Program-made: the position numbers and the translations under genes
Assembly (NCBI GenBank): GCA_028583405.1
Contig: CM053258.1
Span: 5,161,238 to 5,225,237, forward strand
DNA: 64,000 nucleotides
DNA from: Pogonophryne albipinna
Lineage: Eukaryota > Chordata > Actinopteri > Perciformes > Artedidraconidae
Direction of reading: 5' to 3'
Notes under the pieces: model-generated
Seen by the model: the letters and a program-made list of their open reading frames with translations, nothing else
Told to the model about the DNA's origin: nothing
The model's database searches: none
Shown here: piece by piece, positions 1 through 43,978 of the stretch
How the letters are laid out: each line of letters starts with the position of its first letter
Position numbering within the stretch: position 1 is the stretch's first letter

Positions 1-132
1 AGTAACATTATAAATTCATTTTTAGAGCTTTAGTTCCCAAACAAAACAATCTGTTCCTTATTGCCTCTACTGTCAATACACCTTCAGTCATTCAGACAGT
101 TCACCTTCTGTCTGTCTGTCTGTCTGCTGCAG

Positions 133-31464
<31,332 letters not shown>

Positions 31465-32376
31465 AGAGGTTCAGCCTCTCTGCTTCCCTCTATCTGAAAG
31501 AGACACTGAGCTTGACTTGCCCGTTACCAGAACCTGAACACTCGCTGGACTTTCTCTGCTGCCATGGTGTTGAGAAAAAAAATAGTCATTCATTTTGAAT
31601 TCACAAAAAATCATGTCTAGAAAAATGCTTTTAAGACGTGCGACTGACGACTGGACATTTCGGGTTTGTGCATCCTCTTCCTTGTTACCGAAAAGTCACT
31701 TGCCACGACGCCTCTTTTATGCAAATTATTTTGATTCACATTGCCTTTTTCTTGCTTAACCCCAACCTCTTGCACAATTTGTTGTGTGTAGACATTTGAT
31801 GCATGACAACTGAATGTTTGAATATGCACAATTTCTAGATTACCGCCAGGATGTTTGAGTCACTTGTTACCAAACCACCTGAATGGATGTGTGCTGCTAG
31901 TGATGATCCTGCTAACATCAAACCACAGTGAGTGAGACCTGATCTGCCTTTTCAAATCTGTCAGATGAAACGCTACAGAAGATGGTTCTTCCAGGACCAG
32001 AGACGTCTCACTTAAGATGTTTTATCAAGTGCCTTAAGAGAAACTATGCAAAAAAACATTTATCATTTTCGTCCCTCCTGACACAAGCAGTGTTTTAGCT
32101 CTGGTTTAGAATTAGCTCAAGCTAGTTTTGTGGCTTTTAAAACGATTACATTAGATCTTGCTTGGTTTGGTTTTATTTCTAACTTGTGGTGTCCTGCCCT
32201 CTTACAGTAGAAGGGCCCCAAAAAGAGAAAACACAAAAAATCTTGGTTCAAGTGTTTATTGACGACTAAACAGTTCACTGCTATTGTAATGACATTTCTA
32301 TGTATGTAGTAGCTTTGGTCATCTGCATTTCTTTTGATGAGGGGGAGGAAATGAATAAAGAAGTTGACGCAATAAA
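31465..32376 (+). other. ryr3: ryr3 3' UTR with candidate polyadenylation signals
   Basis: After the stop there is unique, repeat-free sequence. AATAAA motifs at 32354-32359 and 32371-32376 are the first good + strand polyadenylation signals. The stretch overlaps the predicted aven 3' UTR on the other strand. Confidence 0.55.
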
Positions 32377-32705
32377 GCCACGTGTCCCATCTGTCTCTTG
32401 TGCAGCGGGGTGACTCTCCTGCGGTGTGTTACTTTCACAAGGAACAGAGGATTCTTTCTCTGAAACATGATGTGCAAAAGGAACATTTTGACACATTTTA
32501 GAAAGACATACTGTCCTGTCTCTACACCTCAAATACTGTCATGGTAACTAATGAACAAACTGCCTCTTAATTCAGCAAAGTAAGAAGCTGGAACTTGACT
32601 GTACAAACATCTGTCCAGCACACAGATGTTTTAATGGCTTTCAGGCTGACAATTAAAGTCCATTTCCTTTTATATACATCGTCCATCTCTAAGTCTTTTC
32701 ATTGG
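32255..32705 (-). other. aven: aven 3' UTR and polyadenylation signal
   Basis: Downstream of the stop on the minus strand, the first AATAAA lies at 32260-32255. It gives a 3' UTR of roughly 430-450 nt that crosses the predicted ryr3 3' end. Confidence 0.5.
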
Positions 32706-34762
32706 TCAGGAGATCATGCTGTCCAGCCAGTCCTCCAGGTCGTCCTCCGTCATTTCCTGTTTGACGGATGCAGATTTGGGCGGTGTGACGTCTTTCTCTT
32801 TCACCTCTACGATCTTCTCTTGTATTACCTCCTTCGCTTCCTCACATTCTGCAAAATTAACGAACACACGTTAGGGCTCCTTATGTCATTAGTTCACTCC
32901 CAAAATGTCAAACTTGAACAAAGAAAGACGCACCAAAGACACGCTGAATAAAATCACCTTTCTCTGGAACCTTCCTGTCCTCCTCCAAACTGACGGACTG
33001 GTTTCCTGAGACTGGTTTCTGTAGACCGAGCAGCTGGTCCAGCTCTTCATCACCCTCATCCTCCGCCAGCGAGGGAACCTGCGAGTGTGAGGCCGTCGCT
33101 GGGTGTGTCGCCACGGGGACCTTCTGGTCGGAGCACGGGACTTTCAGCGCTGCAGACGGAGGAGTGAAGGCGGACATTTTGGGAACTTCCTGTTTGTGAG
33201 TGAAGGTCATTGTGGGCAGCTCCACTGGGGTCGAGACCTGAAACAGGGTAAGCGTAACAAATTAAATTAAAACCAATTCGGGTACTTATATACTTCACTC
33301 TGACCTTTATTGTGATATTTTAGACATACAAATCTATGATGTTTTGTCGACTCAACACATAATATACAATTACTTTTTTTCAGATATTTTTCGACATTCT
33401 ATACTACGACCACGATTTTTTTTACATACAGTAATATGTTATACTATGGAGTTTTTCTCAACATATTACTAAGAGGTTTTCCAAAATATCAGAAAAAAAA
33501 GTTATGGTATGTCGAAAAAAAACATCTTAGTAAAGTATGTAAGATATTTTGGACATACAAATATATGATGTTTTGGTTCAGATATTTTCGACATGCTATA
33601 CTATGACCTGATTTTGTTCACATACAGTACTATGGAGTTTCTCAACATGAGGTTTTCCAAAAATATCTGAAAAAAAGTCATACTATGTCGAAAAAAAACT
33701 CATTGTATGTCTGATATTTTCAACATACTTTTAATTTTTAAATACTATAATATGGAGTTTTTTGGACATACTTTACTACGATTTATTTGGTCATATTGTC
33801 AACAAACTATAATCATAAACCAAGACTATTTTCGCATTTGTATCAGTCACCCAGCCCACCTGGAGCAGCTCCTCCTCCAGGTGGAGTCTCTGAAGGAGAG
33901 GCACCTGCTGGAGGATGTGGGCGAGCGCCGGGAGGTCGACGAACACTGCGGACATCTAGAGAGGATACCAGGAAACAGGCTGTAAAATGGAGACTTCAAA
34001 CTTCAGTGGAACATCCAACTTCTTTTGTAATCATTATACTGAGAGAAGTCGAATCCAGATCAATACTCCTTTGTACAACACACTGCTGCTCTGACTGTAC
34101 ACATGAAGTACAAAGAGTTCAGGAATGGTTATATCACCAGACTGGATGATGATTTTTTGTATAGTGTTTGCTTTTCAGCAGATTTGTAATGGATAACACA
34201 TGATTGCCTTACAAGATCACTTTTTAAAGGTGACTTTTTAGGGTTTTATGTGGACCAAATCATACGTGAGAAGCCTCATTCTCCAGTGGCTGAGTTGAGT
34301 TTAACGCACCTGGTTTAGCAGTTCTCATAAAGTTGACCTCTTCAGCAATTGTCGAGACATTTCACTCACACTCATGTTGGCGCAAGAGATAAAGTCAGAG
34401 GGTCACCAAGTTCAGTTTGATGTATCCTCTGGGAACCATGAATGTCTCTGTAAAATGTGTCGCCAACCTTTCAGATATAGTGTAAATATGTCAGTGTGGA
34501 CCAAAGAGAGGGACCAACCCATCAACAGATGTGCTGCTAATGCGCTAGCAATGCTATATTAGCTTTTTCTGCTTTCTAAGTGCTTTAGCATTTCCAATCC
34601 AGACCTTCGAGGGATCCATACCTCACAAAGTGGGATACATCCATAAAAGACAGAGAAGCAATGCTGCAGATTGGGTAGTGTATGGATTCACCTGACTGTC
34701 TGCAGATGAGTCCATCTCCCAGTCCTTTTCTTCGGAAAACCGGAATTGAGTGAAGGAATCCC
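32706..34762 (-). CDS. aven: aven, last four coding exons
   Basis: Aven is an anti-apoptotic protein that binds Bcl-xL and Apaf-1 and takes part in ATM signalling. Exons in transcript order: 34762-34692, 33955-33860, 33237-32958 and 32848-32706. All acceptors and donors are AG/GT and the phases agree (71, 96, 280 and 143 nt). The first encodes DSFTQFRFSEEKDWEMDSS, matching the mammalian DSFSQFRFAEEKEW block. The second is VFVDLPALAHILQQVPLLQR, the third a variable linker with DEELDQLLGLQKPVSG, and the last ends EDDLEDWLDSMIS plus stop, the conserved tail. The N-terminal exon(s) were not found and probably lie beyond 64000 or are too divergent to see. Tail-to-tail order with ryr3 is the vertebrate arrangement. 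Confidence 0.94.
33300..33830. repeat. AT-rich reiterated segment in an aven intron
   Basis: Phrases such as tatactatgac, ttcagatatttt and gtatgtcgaaaaaa recur in both orientations, giving a patchwork of direct and inverted repeats. No element ends could be set. Confidence 0.6.
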
Positions 34763-35834
34763 CTGAGAAACACACACAGAGAAAGAGCTTGACATATTAC
34801 TGTTGTGGTAGACTACCCACAAGACCTCTGTCGGTTTCAGTTCAAATCAAAACAACACTTATCTTCTTCAGTGTAATCATTTCTCCTGAGTAAAGAGGAA
34901 ACTCAAGGCTGTGTGTGATTGCACCGGTTGCTCACATAAACTGAACGTCCTTCGCCTCTAAAGATGTCTCACTGTGAAGCAGAATGTCTTTGGAAAGCCG
35001 TCAAAAGCTTTGTGTAAACTGTTGATCGGTGCGAGAGTGAAAGCAGGGCTTCACGTGACACTGCTCTGCTTCCAAAACATCCACTGGCTGAGGGCTCTCG
35101 TGAGTACAAAGGCACGGGGGTCGCGTTATACAGAAGCACAAAGCAGCAGCACGCAGGTAGACACATGTTTTCAGAGCTGTGAGCAAAGCCAGGGATGTTT
35201 ATGTACACCGTTCAGACACAAGGCAAGTCAGACGATGCATATTAATGGAATAGTAAATTGCATTTAGGAGTCAAAGCAAACAAATAGTTACATATGAGAA
35301 AGTGCTGATGCATTCTTTATTTATTTTGATCTGCAGTTATTCAGGATGTTAACAATCCACGTTGTTATAAGGAGAACAAACACTGATGAACAAATGAGAA
35401 TGAAATGTGTTTTGGTGCAAAGGGAAACTGTGTTCGAGCAGTCAAAACACGACACATCCATTTCAAACCGCTCAACGAGGACACACTGAGTCAGATGTGA
35501 AGCACCTCTCCTCAAACTCCTCGTGCTGGGGACGGATGCAGCAACAGTTTTGTAATATTCAGTGGAATAACAGGGTGAAGACATTTTATCTTTGCTCGGT
35601 TGCAGAAGGGGAGAAAAACGTGTTCGGTGGTGGCGTCTTAAACATTTGTCTTCCCACAATTGAGATAAGAAGACCGCTCTAATGTCGTGCCAGTAAACAA
35701 TAAGCTTGGGTTAACTGGAAGCAGATGGAGCCAGCTAGCAAGAAACTCCAAATAACACACACACACACCATGTATACATCACTTCAGGGGACATTACATT
35801 GACTTACATGCATTTCCTGGAGACTTATCCTAAC

Positions 35835-35935
35835 CATAAGCAACACATGCCTAACCCTTACCCTAACCCTTAACCTTACCCTAACCCTTAACCTTACCCT
35901 AACCCTTAACCTTACCCTAACCCTAAACCTAACCA
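35835..35935 (+). repeat. telomere-like interstitial repeat
   Basis: About five copies of an 18-bp unit (ctaacccttaaccttacc) within a teleost repeat that also has gtccccacaagtatag and a short (ac)n tract near 36060. It is not a chromosome end. Confidence 0.85.
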
Positions 35936-36299
35936 AGTCTTCACCCTAAAATTAATGATTCCCCTCATGGGGACCTCCAATTTGTCCCCATAAGGGAGGC
36001 GAGTCCCCACACGTGACTGTGTAAACAGATGTAGGTCCCCACAAGTATAGTAATGCTAGGACACACACACACACACACGGTTTGAAATCTCAACTAGAGC
36101 TTCAGCGATTATTGAAAACGACCTATTTTAGTAATTGATGCGAGACTGTCGTTTCTTTTTATTAAAAGATGCCTGGGGAAAAAACATCCTTGAAAACGTT
36201 AACGTGGATTATTAAATTAGGCAAGAAATCATAAAATCCTGTGTTTACTCTCCAGTGTCAAGTAATGGAAAAAAACACATTTTAGAGCCCAATACCTTT

Positions 36300-36700
36300 C
36301 ACATTACATTACATGTGACTTTTACCCAAAGCGACTTTCTGTGGGCAATCTGCACAGGAGCAATTAGGGGGGAAGGTTCTGGTCTAAGGACACAACGACA
36401 GACTGACCTCACTACACCTTAAGTCAAACAGGATCATAAAGCAGTGATTTTCAGTCCGAACTCAAGAGGTGTTGCTGCCTTGAACTCCAAACAGGTGGTC
36501 ACCTCTTTGCACTGGCTTTTAATAGTTGAGCATAACATTTTGATATTTGTATGTGTTTTTTACATGTCTCTAGTTATAGTGCTTTTTATCTTGTTTTTAA
36601 ATTATTGTTTTATTATTTTACTCCTATTGTGTTATTTTATGTGTTCCCTGTACATCACTTAGGTTTGAAAGGTGCTCTATAAATCAATAAAGATTGAGAT
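36300..36700. mobile_element. SINE tail and LINE 3' UTR remnants
   Basis: 36300-36345 is the reverse complement of a common SINE tail (tacattacat, then acccaaagcgactt). From 36480 a T-rich stretch ends ggtgctctataaatcaataa, typical of L2-like LINE 3' ends on the plus strand. Confidence 0.55.
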
Positions 36701-37702
36701 GAGTCACCACACAGCCAGTCACAGAGGAACAAGCTGCTATAAGAACATCATAGAGACCTTAATGATGAGGATGTGCTTTTCTCCATAAATCAAAGCTCAC
36801 TGACAGTGTGAACAGTCAGTGCCACTCACAGATGGAGGGTGGAGGGGGGCCAGATGGAGGGTCAGCGGGGGGGCCTGATGGAGGAAATGCAGTCAGCCGC
36901 AGCCCCTCGTCTCGTTTTATTAAGAGAAACTCAGGCCTTTCACGGTGAGGCTCTCAGTGTGATATCTGGCGGCTGTCCTTGATTGCTCGGCTGTACGGGG
37001 GTCAACGAGGAGGAGAGGCTGCGGGGGGCCGAGTGCCTGCTGCCTCTCAGCCAGAGAAATGAGATTTACAAACAGTAGTATTATCGATGTCACAAAGATG
37101 CAGGCGGATAAGAGAAGGAGAAGGGCAGCTTTATGTGACGGCTGTCATCTGGCTGATTTTCTCCGTCGCAGGGAGAGATCTGAGCGACTTCAACCAGGCT
37201 TTGGTGGACGTGAAATCGAAAATGTTAAACCTATTTCACAGGACTGGTGTTATCTAAAGGAGATCAACGTTTGCTTAAAAGTATTCGGAGCACCTCGCCT
37301 GCATATAGGAAACCAGGGAGCCTTAAACTCAGAGAGACAGAGTGGAGAAACTTCCATCAGGTGAGCATGAGGAGGCAAATGCAAGTAAAATCACTACATC
37401 TAACCATTAACAGAATTGCTTTTCCAACCTAGTAGGTCTTAAGAAAACTAGTTGAAGCCGTAATGATTCATCATGTTAACCTTCGAAATGTCCCAAACAT
37501 TTAAAACATTATGAAACTCTTTCAGATAACATAAGGTAAAAGTTTCCTGCACCAAAGGGAGTATATTGTTTACAAAAAAGCTATTTGATCAATTTAAATC
37601 ACATTATCTCATTGAGGTGTTTGATATACAGAATAATAAGCTATTATGATCTCAAATATGTGTTGTGTTACATGCAGAGAAAGACAATTTATCAAGCCTT
37701 AA

Positions 37703-37958
37703 AGGTCCCATGTCATAGCCATTTCTACTGATCATATTTCCATTGTTGAGGTCTACTAGAAAAGATTTAAACTGTGCAATGTTCCAAACTCACATTGGTT
37801 TCTCAGACATCATCTCTGTAAAGTATTCACTCTCTGTCCTACACGGCTTGTTGGAGCTCCTGCCCCCCCTGTTAATATATATGAAGTCGATACTTCAGTC
37901 TGATTCTAATAATTCACCATCACCCCTCCATTTCCTCCCATGTAAACAGATGCGTTAA
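37703..37958. mobile_element. partial TTAA MITE (CCCATGTCAT family)
   Basis: Begins AGGTCCCATGTCATAGCC after TTAA and follows the copies at 39746 and 56373 for about 170 bp before diverging. The right end is not certain; another TTAA lies at 37955. Confidence 0.6.
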
Positions 37959-38579
37959 AGAGTCTCTTTATTACGGCCAGAGTTTGTAATGCATGATGAA
38001 GGGCACGAAAACCTGTTTATAACTTCATTATAATTGTACTTTGTCCGCTCTGGTGTTATTGGATTAGCTACAGGATTAAATCAGACACTGCCATGGGATT
38101 ATGTCAGTTTTTTGTATGTTTCTGAACAACTCTGAACGTAAAAGGAAGTTGGAAATCGTCCTTCAACAAATGGGAAAGCATGAAGAAGAATTCTCCGATG
38201 AACAGAGGCCTCTCACTCTTTTCCAACTCTTCCCTCTCTGTTTAATACCTTCCAGGACCCTAATCCTCCTCCGTCTCCTCCTGTCTGTCTCTAACGAACA
38301 AACTGCTGACGGTGGAGAGCTGCCCCCCCGCCCACACCTCACATCCCTGTCATCCCGATCTGTGTCCATGGAAATACCAGCGCAGGTAGTTGGGAGAGCG
38401 TTGACAACCGCCATGGCAACAGCTGCCGGTGAGGATGAGACTCCTGACAACGATCCAGACGACGGGGGAGAAACAGAGAGGATTGGAGAGAGAGAGAGAG
38501 GGGGTGTGTGTGTGAAGAAGAAGAGGACGCAGTGACTCTTCATTCCTGCTCATCCAGACAGATCTGTGGGATTTTAAAC

Positions 38580-38950
38580 CCCTCTCAGATTTATTTATTT
38601 ATTTGTTTATTCCACACATGGCAGTTCTTTTTTTAAAACAAAACATGTACAAGAAAATCTTATTTGACCTGCCCCTTCGTAAAAATAAATAACAAAAAAC
38701 AATAATAATGAAATGACCATTAAAAAGTAAAATAAAAGCAATATTCTTTCAGTCACAGTTGCTTAGAAATACTGAAACATAAGACCAGAACACACAAGTC
38801 AACTTCATACTGTCTAATTACGCTTTCTTTGTACAATTTCTTAAACATCAAAATGTTCTTACAGCCCTTGAAATCATTCGGCAAAGAATTCCACTTCTTT
38901 ACGCCAAGAGACACACATCTGCTTTAAAGTAGTACGTCAAACTGATACTT
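38580..38950 (-). mobile_element. LINE 3' fragment
   Basis: On the minus strand it encodes WNSLPNDFKGCKNILMFKK, the characteristic end of an RT ORF, then an AT-rich 3' UTR with a (ttta)n-like tail near 38590. In-frame stops just upstream show decay. Confidence 0.7.
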
Positions 38951-39745
38951 AAATTGTAATTTCCTCCTATGATGCTCACCCTTTTAAGGGCATATTACAA
39001 CTCACGTGTCACCAACGCGTGTGAATAAAAACAACACGCTACTGAATCAAACCTGGAACTGTTTACACAAAATACCGCGATATCTGGGTGAGGTTTAAAC
39101 TGCAAATGGACGAGAGCTCCAACGACGAGCTGAATAATCCATCAGTAGATTAAATACCAAACAGACACTTGTTCCAGATTAGCCAGTGTGTTGATGTTTG
39201 ACTTTCCTCTGTTTAACATCATTGTAAACTGAGTATCTTTGGGGTTTGAACACGATGCAACAAGACGTTTGAAGACCACTTCATAGACCAAGCAATACGT
39301 TGGGAAAACTGGAGAGCGCAGACAACTGTCAACCCAAAAAAGAATGGGTGTTCCCATCCGATTACTCAAATGTACTCCCAGATAAAATGGGGACTATGCG
39401 ACAGTCTTCCAGTAAGCTTCATGAACATTGAGCCAGTAGTTTTCCCATAATCCTGCTGAGACGAACCAAACCAGAAACATAACATCCTTGGCAGTAGTAA
39501 CAACCGGCGAGTTAATAAATACTGACAGCTGGTGTTTAATATCACATTTACTGACAGTGGCAGGAAGTCAGCCTCGCCATGTTCCTCTATCTCAGCTAGA
39601 GCTGCAGTTTATGAAGATTCATTATTGATGAATCTGTAAAAGGTGCATATGACAAGGCGGACCTAAGGACTTATGAAGGAACATTCAACAAAACATGAGT
39701 GCACTAATAAAATGATTGGCGGTTACATTTGCTAAACATGCTTAA

Positions 39746-40507
39746 AGGTCCCATGTCATGGCCATTTCCACTGATCATAATTCCATTGTTGAGGTCTACT
39801 AGAATAGATCTGAATTGTGCAATTTTCCAAACTCACATTGGTTTCTCAAACAGCATCTCTGTATAGTATGTGTATTCACTCTCTGTCCTAAACGGCTTGT
39901 TGGAGCTCCTGCCCCCACCCCTCCCTGTGAGCCCAGTGTGCTCTGATTGGTCGGGACGTTGCGAGGATCGTTGCTGCGAGGAGCGGACAGGTTTCCGGGT
40001 TGGCGATACAGCGAGAACAAGCAAAACTCATCCTGAGCACACACAAACACTCACAGCCGAAGTAAAAACAATAAGTGTGGCTTGATATTGAGTAAGAAGG
40101 TTTATAACGCTGTGAGAATGGGTCTGCGGAGAGCATTTCTCCGCCATCCCAACTCGTCTGTTACCAGCGTTCAGGGAGCTCTATGCAAGTCAATGGGACT
40201 TCCTGTTAGTTAGCCAAGGGATCCTGGTGAGTGAGGTGCTCCGCGGATTGGTCCATTTGGGCCAATCCGGTCATTTGTTGTTGATTTGGGTGTTCACACG
40301 TCACAGAACCCAGGAAGCAAACAATGGAAAAAGAGAAATGTCCAACGAGGCGTTCTGGGGCAGCATAGACAGGTATTTTCTGTGTTAGAGTTTTACTCAT
40401 ACATGGTGTACTTTGAGGGTTTGTGACTGCAGACCGTTTACATGCAGAAAAAGCTTCATAACACACAAGGGGACGGGTGATAACCGGAAGAGCGTGACAT
40501 GGGCCCT
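39746..40507. mobile_element. TTAA-flanked MITE (CCCATGTCAT family)
   Basis: Ends AGGTCCCATGTCATGG and GTGACATGGGCCCT, between TTAA copies at 39742 and 40508. A full relative is at 56373-57130. Short ORFs in both copies correspond to each other and reflect shared repeat sequence. Confidence 0.82.
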
Positions 40508-41457
40508 TTAAAAAGAGACCGTGTTACCGATCTAGATATTGCTAATTTACTTTATTACAAGTTTCCCCAATGTTATAATTAATGCAAGTTAAATATCAAA
40601 GCAGTTTTTGCAGATGGCATGACAAAAAAAGTTGGCGAAACGCTGCATTTAGATGAATCAATTAAAGATTTGGTCTATAAAATTAAACGAAATACAATCA
40701 GAAATTCTAAAATGTCCGGTTTTGTCCAAATAGCGGTTCAAAACACATCATATTTTCAATTTACTATGACAATTTCAGAACCAGAAATAAGCATGTAGCT
40801 TTGTAAAAGTCTTAAATAATTCATTAAATATCAAAATGATCGATACAATTTCTTTCGATCACTTTATCCGCTGAGCACTAATGTCAGCAGGACAAGAGCT
40901 AGAGTAAATTGTTTGGGATTCACAAATAAATCATATTTACCTTAAAGTAATCCAATTCAAAAACATTTATCAACTGTACGAGTGTTTAATATTACAGCTA
41001 AGCCCTGACACGGCTCTCCTGCACTGATTAAAGATCGATTCATAGTTTAAATGATAGTCTGGTGCGTCAGCGGGTCCCTGAGCCTCTGAGTTATTCCACA
41101 GTGAATAAACAGAGCATTACTCACGCTGCGTGCTAAGTGGCTGCGCTGGCATTGTGTAACTTCTGTAGAATGTGGTATCCTGTCTCTTGACATCTTGCTG
41201 GCTGAACCCCTCTCTAACAAATGCAGCCGTGTGCTCTGCAGCCGGCTTCACTGAGCTATCTATGGCTCGCCCCGCTCTGCTCTCTTATGTTCGGGATGTT
41301 TTGAGGCCTCGCTGCTGCCTTTCTGTTTTCCCTGATCCACTCTGCTCTCACCCCAACGCTCCTCATCCTCACCCCTCGCCCCCTTGTTCTGCTCGGGGAG
41401 ACTGTGGAGCTCTGGGAAAGTTAGGACGGAGATAAGACGTGTTTCACTCTGCTTTAA

Positions 41458-42791
41458 AGGGGACCTATCATGCAAAATGCACTTCTTGATGTCTTTTATA
41501 CATAAATATGTGTCCTCCCCGGTGTGTCGGGGAACCCACGCAGCGTCAGAAAATAAAACCCTCTCTCTTTTCCTCCGTACCCAAATCTCTAAAAACGTGG
41601 CTACAACGGAGCTGATCCAGATTTGCGTCCGATATGGTCGTTCGCGAACGATTCGTTCTTTTTTAACGAATCTTTGAAGTGAACGAGATGAACTGATTCC
41701 TCCCACAAAACGATTCGTTTGTTTGAGTCGCCGCCTTCCGCCAAAAGCTAAAGAGAAGCTGTTCGCGAACGACGAACTTAAAGAACTGGCGGAAACAGTT
41801 CAGAACTGTTTCCTACAGTTCTTTTATCTTATATCCCTTTCTTTCAAGAAGAGGGTCCCGTTAGGGCCCCTCCGAAATACTGGATGTTCCGTCTACACAG
41901 AGTTGGACTCAGTTAGACAACTACCACAAATACAATGAAGTACTTTACTATTGGACTCAGTACTAGTTGGACTTCTACCACAAGTAGGCTACTATGAAGT
42001 TATTTTACTGTGTACTTTCAGTTATTCTCTGTCAAACTCCTGTGGCAGAAAATCATTTTATCTCTCATCAAATATAGCAGAAAACATGCAGTTTGACAGA
42101 GGATTAAAACTGTAATCAGAGCCCTCTCATCTGAGCTCCGTTACACAGGAGCAGGACATCCTCCTCAACCTGTCCGCCGTAAATGCCTCAGAGGGCGGAT
42201 ACCTGAGCTCCGTAGCGTCGCGCTAATGTGAAACACACACACACAGTGTATGTGTTTCACAAAAATAGCATAATAGGAGATAGGGCTGCACGATATTGAA
42301 AAAATACTGACATTGCGATATATTTTTCCCCTGCGATATATATTGCAGTTTTTGAACCTTTTTGTATCCAAAATAGTTCCAGATGGCAGATGTTGCTTTT
42401 CTTTTTGGAAGTAAATCTTCATTCTCGCCGGTATTGTCCTCCTGTGCCTCGCTCATTTGTTACTGGTGTTTTGATGGTCTGCAAACTAGCGGGGCGGGGC
42501 CTGCTGTGATCTGATCAAGAATGATTGTGATTGGTGGTTTGCTGTGCATGCAGAGCCTGCATGTAACTCACTCAAGTACCCCCGACATGAGAGCCGCACA
42601 AGTCTTCCTTTTGTAGCAAGCAGCAAAATAATTGTAACATCACGTGTTTGAGTTAATTTACCTACTTAATATCGCACGTCCTAAAAAATGTTTTAATAAA
42701 ATCGCACGTCCCTGCGATGTGAATATCGCGTATGCGCATATCGCGGTTATCGCCATGACACGATAAATCGTTCAGCCCTAATAAGAGACCT
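41458..42791. mobile_element. TTAA-flanked MITE with nested insertions
   Basis: Left end AGGGGACCTATCATGC after TTAA (41454); right end ATAATAGGAGA, interrupted, then ATAAGAGACCT before TTAA (42792). A hAT element sits inside the right end. The segment 41640-42240 starts with the palindrome tcgttcgcgaacga and is probably a further insertion. Confidence 0.75.
42281..42780. mobile_element. hAT element nested in a TTAA MITE
   Basis: Ends TAGGGCTGCACGAT and ATCGTTCAGCCCTA with flanks ataggaga and ataagaga (7 of 8 match). It splits the right terminal repeat of the host element, so the hAT came later. Confidence 0.85.
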
Positions 42792-42985
42792 TTAAACAGA
42801 GTGGAGGAACGAGGAATCGTATAAAAGAAAAACAGGTTGATAGCTGATGACAAAACAGCTGATATTACTTTAACATGCACCACACAGGAGCATTAATACA
42901 ATATGAATTCACACCGTCTTTTTTTTTATCCTCGACATGAGTCCCATATTTGAGCTGTCGGTCACTAAGTCTGTTGGTGGAAAGT

Positions 42986-43978
42986 TGTTACGTTCCCTCT
43001 TGGCTAGGGGTACAAAGGGAAGCGACACGGCCAGTTTGGAATTGGTAATTGTTACCGGTGGTTTATTTTGTAACCAAAAAATGATAAATACCAGACTGTA
43101 CACAAACAGTTTGGCACCAACAAAGGGCCAAACTGTTACTGGTTAACAAAAGGAGCACTCCAAAAGAGAGTAACACCAGGGCATACAAAAGGAAAATAAA
43201 GTACCTCACTTCTAAAGTGGAATCAAACAATAATCAAAACGAGACTGTGTGGAAACACAGCTGTTGCTGATCAACCGGTGCTAATCACCGGGGTCTAAGC
43301 GGTACGTTCACAAATGCTGATCTACAGGCGCTAAGCTAACCTGGGTCTAAGCTGTTTCACAATATCACTATCCTAAATGCGGGTCTACAGGAGCTAAGCA
43401 ACCTGGATCTACGCAATATACACAACAACCCTATACTAGACACAAAATACTACAACACACTGCTAGTCAGTCTACAGAATCACAGAATACACACTGCTAA
43501 TCAGTCTACAGAAGCACAGAATACACACTGCTAATCAGTCTACAGAAGCACAGAATACACACTGCTAATCAGTCTACAGAAGCACAGAATACACACTGCT
43601 AATCAGTCTACAGAAGCACAGAATACACACTGCTAATCAGTCTACAGAAGCACAGAATACACACTGCTAGTCAGTCTACAGAAGCACAGAATACACACTG
43701 CTAGTCAGTCTACAGAATCACAGAAAAAGGCTTGGTCACAATGAGAGTTTTGAGGCGTCGGTCACACCATACAGAGCCTCCAGACTGCTGTTCGTGTCCG
43801 GCCTTTATACTCCTCCCCCGGATGACGTGGCAGAACCGGGCAGGACTTGAGTGACGTCTGTCCAATCCCCGCGGATGTTGCGAGGTCGAGACGGCCACTG
43901 ACGGCATAGGAACGACACAGCTCATTTGCATACCCACACACACAGAATTAAAGGCACAAGGTAGCAGCGGCTGTAACA
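42986..43978 (-). mobile_element. solo LTR with internal minisatellite
   Basis: Starts TGTTACGTTCCC and ends GGCTGTAACA, flanked by exact 5-bp copies aaagt (42981-42985 and 43979-43983). No gag/pol is present. A minus-strand AATAAACC near 43065 resembles that in the other solo LTR; orientation is tentative. Confidence 0.8.
43457..43730. repeat. 34-bp minisatellite, about 8 copies
   Basis: The unit starts acactgctaatcagtctaca and repeats every 34 bp inside the solo LTR, with a few single-base variants (agtcagt/aatcagt). Confidence 0.95.

Noticed and set aside
35835..35935. True telomere or chromosome fusion point
   Set aside because: The units are not pure CCCTAA and are embedded in a common interspersed repeat.
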